The notes under the pieces were generated by a model that saw only the letters and a list, made by a program, of their open reading frames with translations, did not search any database and had not been told where the DNA came from. The position numbers were made by a program, and so were the translations under genes. DNA of 6,073 nucleotides from Methanosarcinales archaeon. GTDB taxonomy: Archaea > Halobacteriota > Methanosarcinia > Methanosarcinales > Methanosarcinaceae. Positions 4,587 to 6,073 of the stretch are shown in pieces. The stretch covers positions 1-6,073 of the forward strand of contig JAAXQB010000369.1 in NCBI GenBank assembly GCA_012329085.1, read 5' to 3'. Positions within the stretch are counted from its first letter, which is position 1. Each line of letters opens with the position of its first letter.

Positions 4587-6073
4587 TTATATGCTTGAAA
4601 CATCAAGTATTGAAACCACTTTCCCATTTCCAAGAATTGTAAATCCGCTAAGTGCTTTTGTATTGCACAAAAGTTCATCAGGTGGTTTTACCACAATCTC
4701 CTGTTGCTCCATTGCTTCATCTACAACTAAACCAATTTGCCCATCACTTCTTCCTATTATTATAACTACTTGAGATTCGTTATCATTTTTTAAAGTAGGA
4801 GAATTTTGATTAAATAAATTTCTTAACATTATGATTGGAATTATTGAATCTCTTAGTGTAATCACATTTTTTGTTTGTATTGTTTTTATATCATTCTTTG
4901 AAATGCTTATAATTTCCAAAACTTGCGAAAGTGGAATTGCATAAATCTTGTCCCCAACTTTTACAAGCAATGCCTGTATTATTGCAGTCGTAAGTGGAAT
5001 CTTTAAGTGCATCTTTGATCCCTTACCTATGGTAGAATCTATACTTACTTGTCCCCCCATGCCTTCAATTTTTGTTTTGACAACATCCATCCCCACGCCC
5101 CTTCCAGATATTTTTGTAGCAACTTGTTTAGTACTAAAACCGGGCAAAAAGATTAATTGTAAAATTTGATTTTCAGAAAGTTTTGATGCATTTTCTTTTG
5201 AAATTTTTGCCTTTTCAATTGCACTATTTTTTATATCAATGGGATTAATTCCCTTCCCATCATCTTCGATAGATATTACAACAAATCCAGTTTCACGCGT
5301 TGCACTAAGTATTATCGTTCCTTTTCGATTCTTTCCAATTTTCTCTCTTTCATCAGGCATCTCAATACCATGATCAACAGAATTTCTGATAAGATGCACT
5401 AAAGGATCTACTATTTCTTCAAGAACTATTCGGTCTAATTCTATCTCTTTTCCATATATCTTTAATTCTATCTCTTTTCCTTGTGTTCGATACAAATCTC
5501 GAACAAGTTTTGGAAATCGATTAAATATATGCTCAACAGGGAGCATCCTCATTTGAGTTATTTCATATTGTAGGTCGCTTATAGTTTTTTCAACAATTGA
5601 GATTGTGTTGCTTAAATCATCTAATCCATGTTCTCTACTTATTTGAATAAGCCTACTTCTATTTATTACAAGTTCCCCTACGAGATTTATTACTTTATCA
5701 AGCTTTTCTATATTTATACGAACACTTTTTCCAGTTACTTTGTTTGAAGTAGATGGTGTACCATTTGTATTTGATTTTAAAACATCAGATTTAGGTGAAT
5801 CAATATCTTTTTCAATTATTGAATCTTCCTTTTTTTGCTGATTCATATCTTCTATTTTAATAGATTGTTCGGAACGAACAAGCGTTGGAGAAAATATTTG
5901 ATTTTCGACAGCATGCACTTCTACAAGTGATGATATAGATTTTATCAATGTTTCCCTTTTCTCTGGATTTTGTGGTATAATTACAATAAAACTATGCTCA
6001 AATTTACCCTCTTCTATATCTACTCTTGAAGGAATTGTGTCAATAATTTCTGAAATTTTAGATATTTCTTCAA
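4587..6073 (-). CDS. cheA: Chemotaxis histidine kinase CheA (3' part)
   Basis: CheA autophosphorylates under chemoreceptor control and passes the phosphate to CheY and CheB. The gene enters from the right edge. The frame stays open to 6073, so 494 C-terminal residues are visible, and the TTG at 5948 is not the real start. In visible-fragment numbering, residues 1 to about 55 look like the end of the P2 response-regulator-docking region. Residues 55-71 are encoded by an inserted palindromic element, and a polar linker runs to about 114. P3 dimerization follows (SVRINIEKLDKVINLVGELV, from 116). P4 ATPase carries an N box HLIRNSVDHGIE (226-237), G1 DDGKGI (270-275), FLPGFST (308-314) and GRGVGMDVV (323-331). 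P5, the CheW-like receptor-coupling domain, runs from about 363 to the end. All kinase motifs are intact. The P1 domain with the phospho-accepting His lies outside the window. Other che genes probably lie further upstream. Confidence 0.95.
   Translation of the reverse strand, partial: EEISKISEIIDTIPSRVDIEEGKFEHSFIVIIPQNPEKRETLIKSISSLVEVHAVENQIFSPTLVRSEQSIKIEDMNQQKKEDSIIEKDIDSPKSDVLKSNTNGTPSTSNKVTGKSVRINIEKLDKVINLVGELVINRSRLIQISREHGLDDLSNTISIVEKTISDLQYEITQMRMLPVEHIFNRFPKLVRDLYRTQGKEIELKIYGKEIELDRIVLEEIVDPLVHLIRNSVDHGIEMPDEREKIGKNRKGTIILSATRETGFVVISIEDDGKGINPIDIKNSAIEKAKISKENASKLSENQILQLIFLPGFSTKQVATKISGRGVGMDVVKTKIEGMGGQVSIDSTIGKGSKMHLKIPLTTAIIQALLVKVGDKIYAIPLSQVLEIISISKNDIKTIQTKNVITLRDSIIPIIMLRNLFNQNSPTLKNDNESQVVIIIGRSDGQIGLVVDEAMEQQEIVVKPPDELLCNTKALSGFTILGNGKVVSILDVSSI
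5861..5908 (-). repeat. Palindromic element copy inside cheA
   Basis: This 48-base segment matches the tandem unit at 4355-4402 at 40 of 48 positions without gaps, and hairpin B is identical. In hairpin A, two stem pairs have changed on both sides (CA/TG becomes TG/CA), which keeps pairing; one further position is mismatched. In the cheA frame it encodes ENQIFSPTLVRSEQS, lying between the P2-like region and the polar linker, so the 16-codon insert is in frame and in a tolerant place. The tandem version read in this frame would contain TGA where this copy has CAA (5865-5867). Confidence 0.88.

Noticed and set aside
4468..4773. Plus-strand frame with a hydrophobic stretch starting near the array
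   Set aside because: It runs antisense into the well-supported cheA 3' end; the hydrophobic run comes from T-rich DNA.
1..6073. tRNA, rRNA or riboswitch genes
   Set aside because: Reading both strands I found no tRNA TPsiC-arm with a matching acceptor stem, no rRNA-like segment and no recognisable riboswitch core.

Overview
This AT-rich window most likely comes from a euryarchaeon, perhaps a methanogen or methanogen-related (ANME-type) lineage. The evidence is indirect. The coding strands mostly lack Shine-Dalgarno sites, TATA-like boxes sit about 25-45 bases upstream of start codons, the thioredoxin has an archaeal-style lipobox, and cheA-cheC-cheD is a common gene order in motile archaea. 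A bacterium with a CheC/CheD system cannot be excluded from sequence alone.

Layout. Bases 1-789 hold no recognisable gene. They contain a G-rich patch, a decayed palindromic element (381-417) and the promoter region of a two-gene plus-strand operon. That operon (790-1844) encodes a membrane-anchored thioredoxin-like lipoprotein and a CcdA-type transmembrane electron carrier, which together should move reducing power across the membrane. Bases 1845-2811 are gene-poor and look like a decay zone: a frame with several stops that resembles a membrane-protein N-terminus, a MITE-like 160-bp segment with perfect 13-bp inverted ends, several inverted repeats, and a remnant of the palindromic element family. 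A strong hairpin next to an A-run at 2617-2646 reads as an intrinsic-type terminator for minus-strand transcription.

From 2812 to the right edge everything reads leftward: a doubtful cysteine-containing ORF, then cheD, cheC and the C-terminal two thirds or so of cheA, which runs off the window. CheA is the chemotaxis histidine kinase, CheC the CheY-P phosphatase (both active sites intact) and CheD the receptor glutamine deamidase that partners CheC. They form the adaptation and signal-termination side of a taxis pathway, presumably controlling an archaellum.

The most striking signal is a family of 48-bp two-hairpin palindromic elements. Two full copies and one shortened copy lie in tandem between cheC and cheA (4355-4489). 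One full copy (5861-5908) lies in frame inside cheA, in the linker after the P2-like region. Degenerate relatives lie at 2461-2499 and 381-417. Stem positions covary between copies, and the covarying pair in the cheA copy also removes a TGA stop that the tandem version would introduce in that frame. This recalls the coding-sequence-invading palindromic elements of Rickettsia, but here in a probable archaeon.
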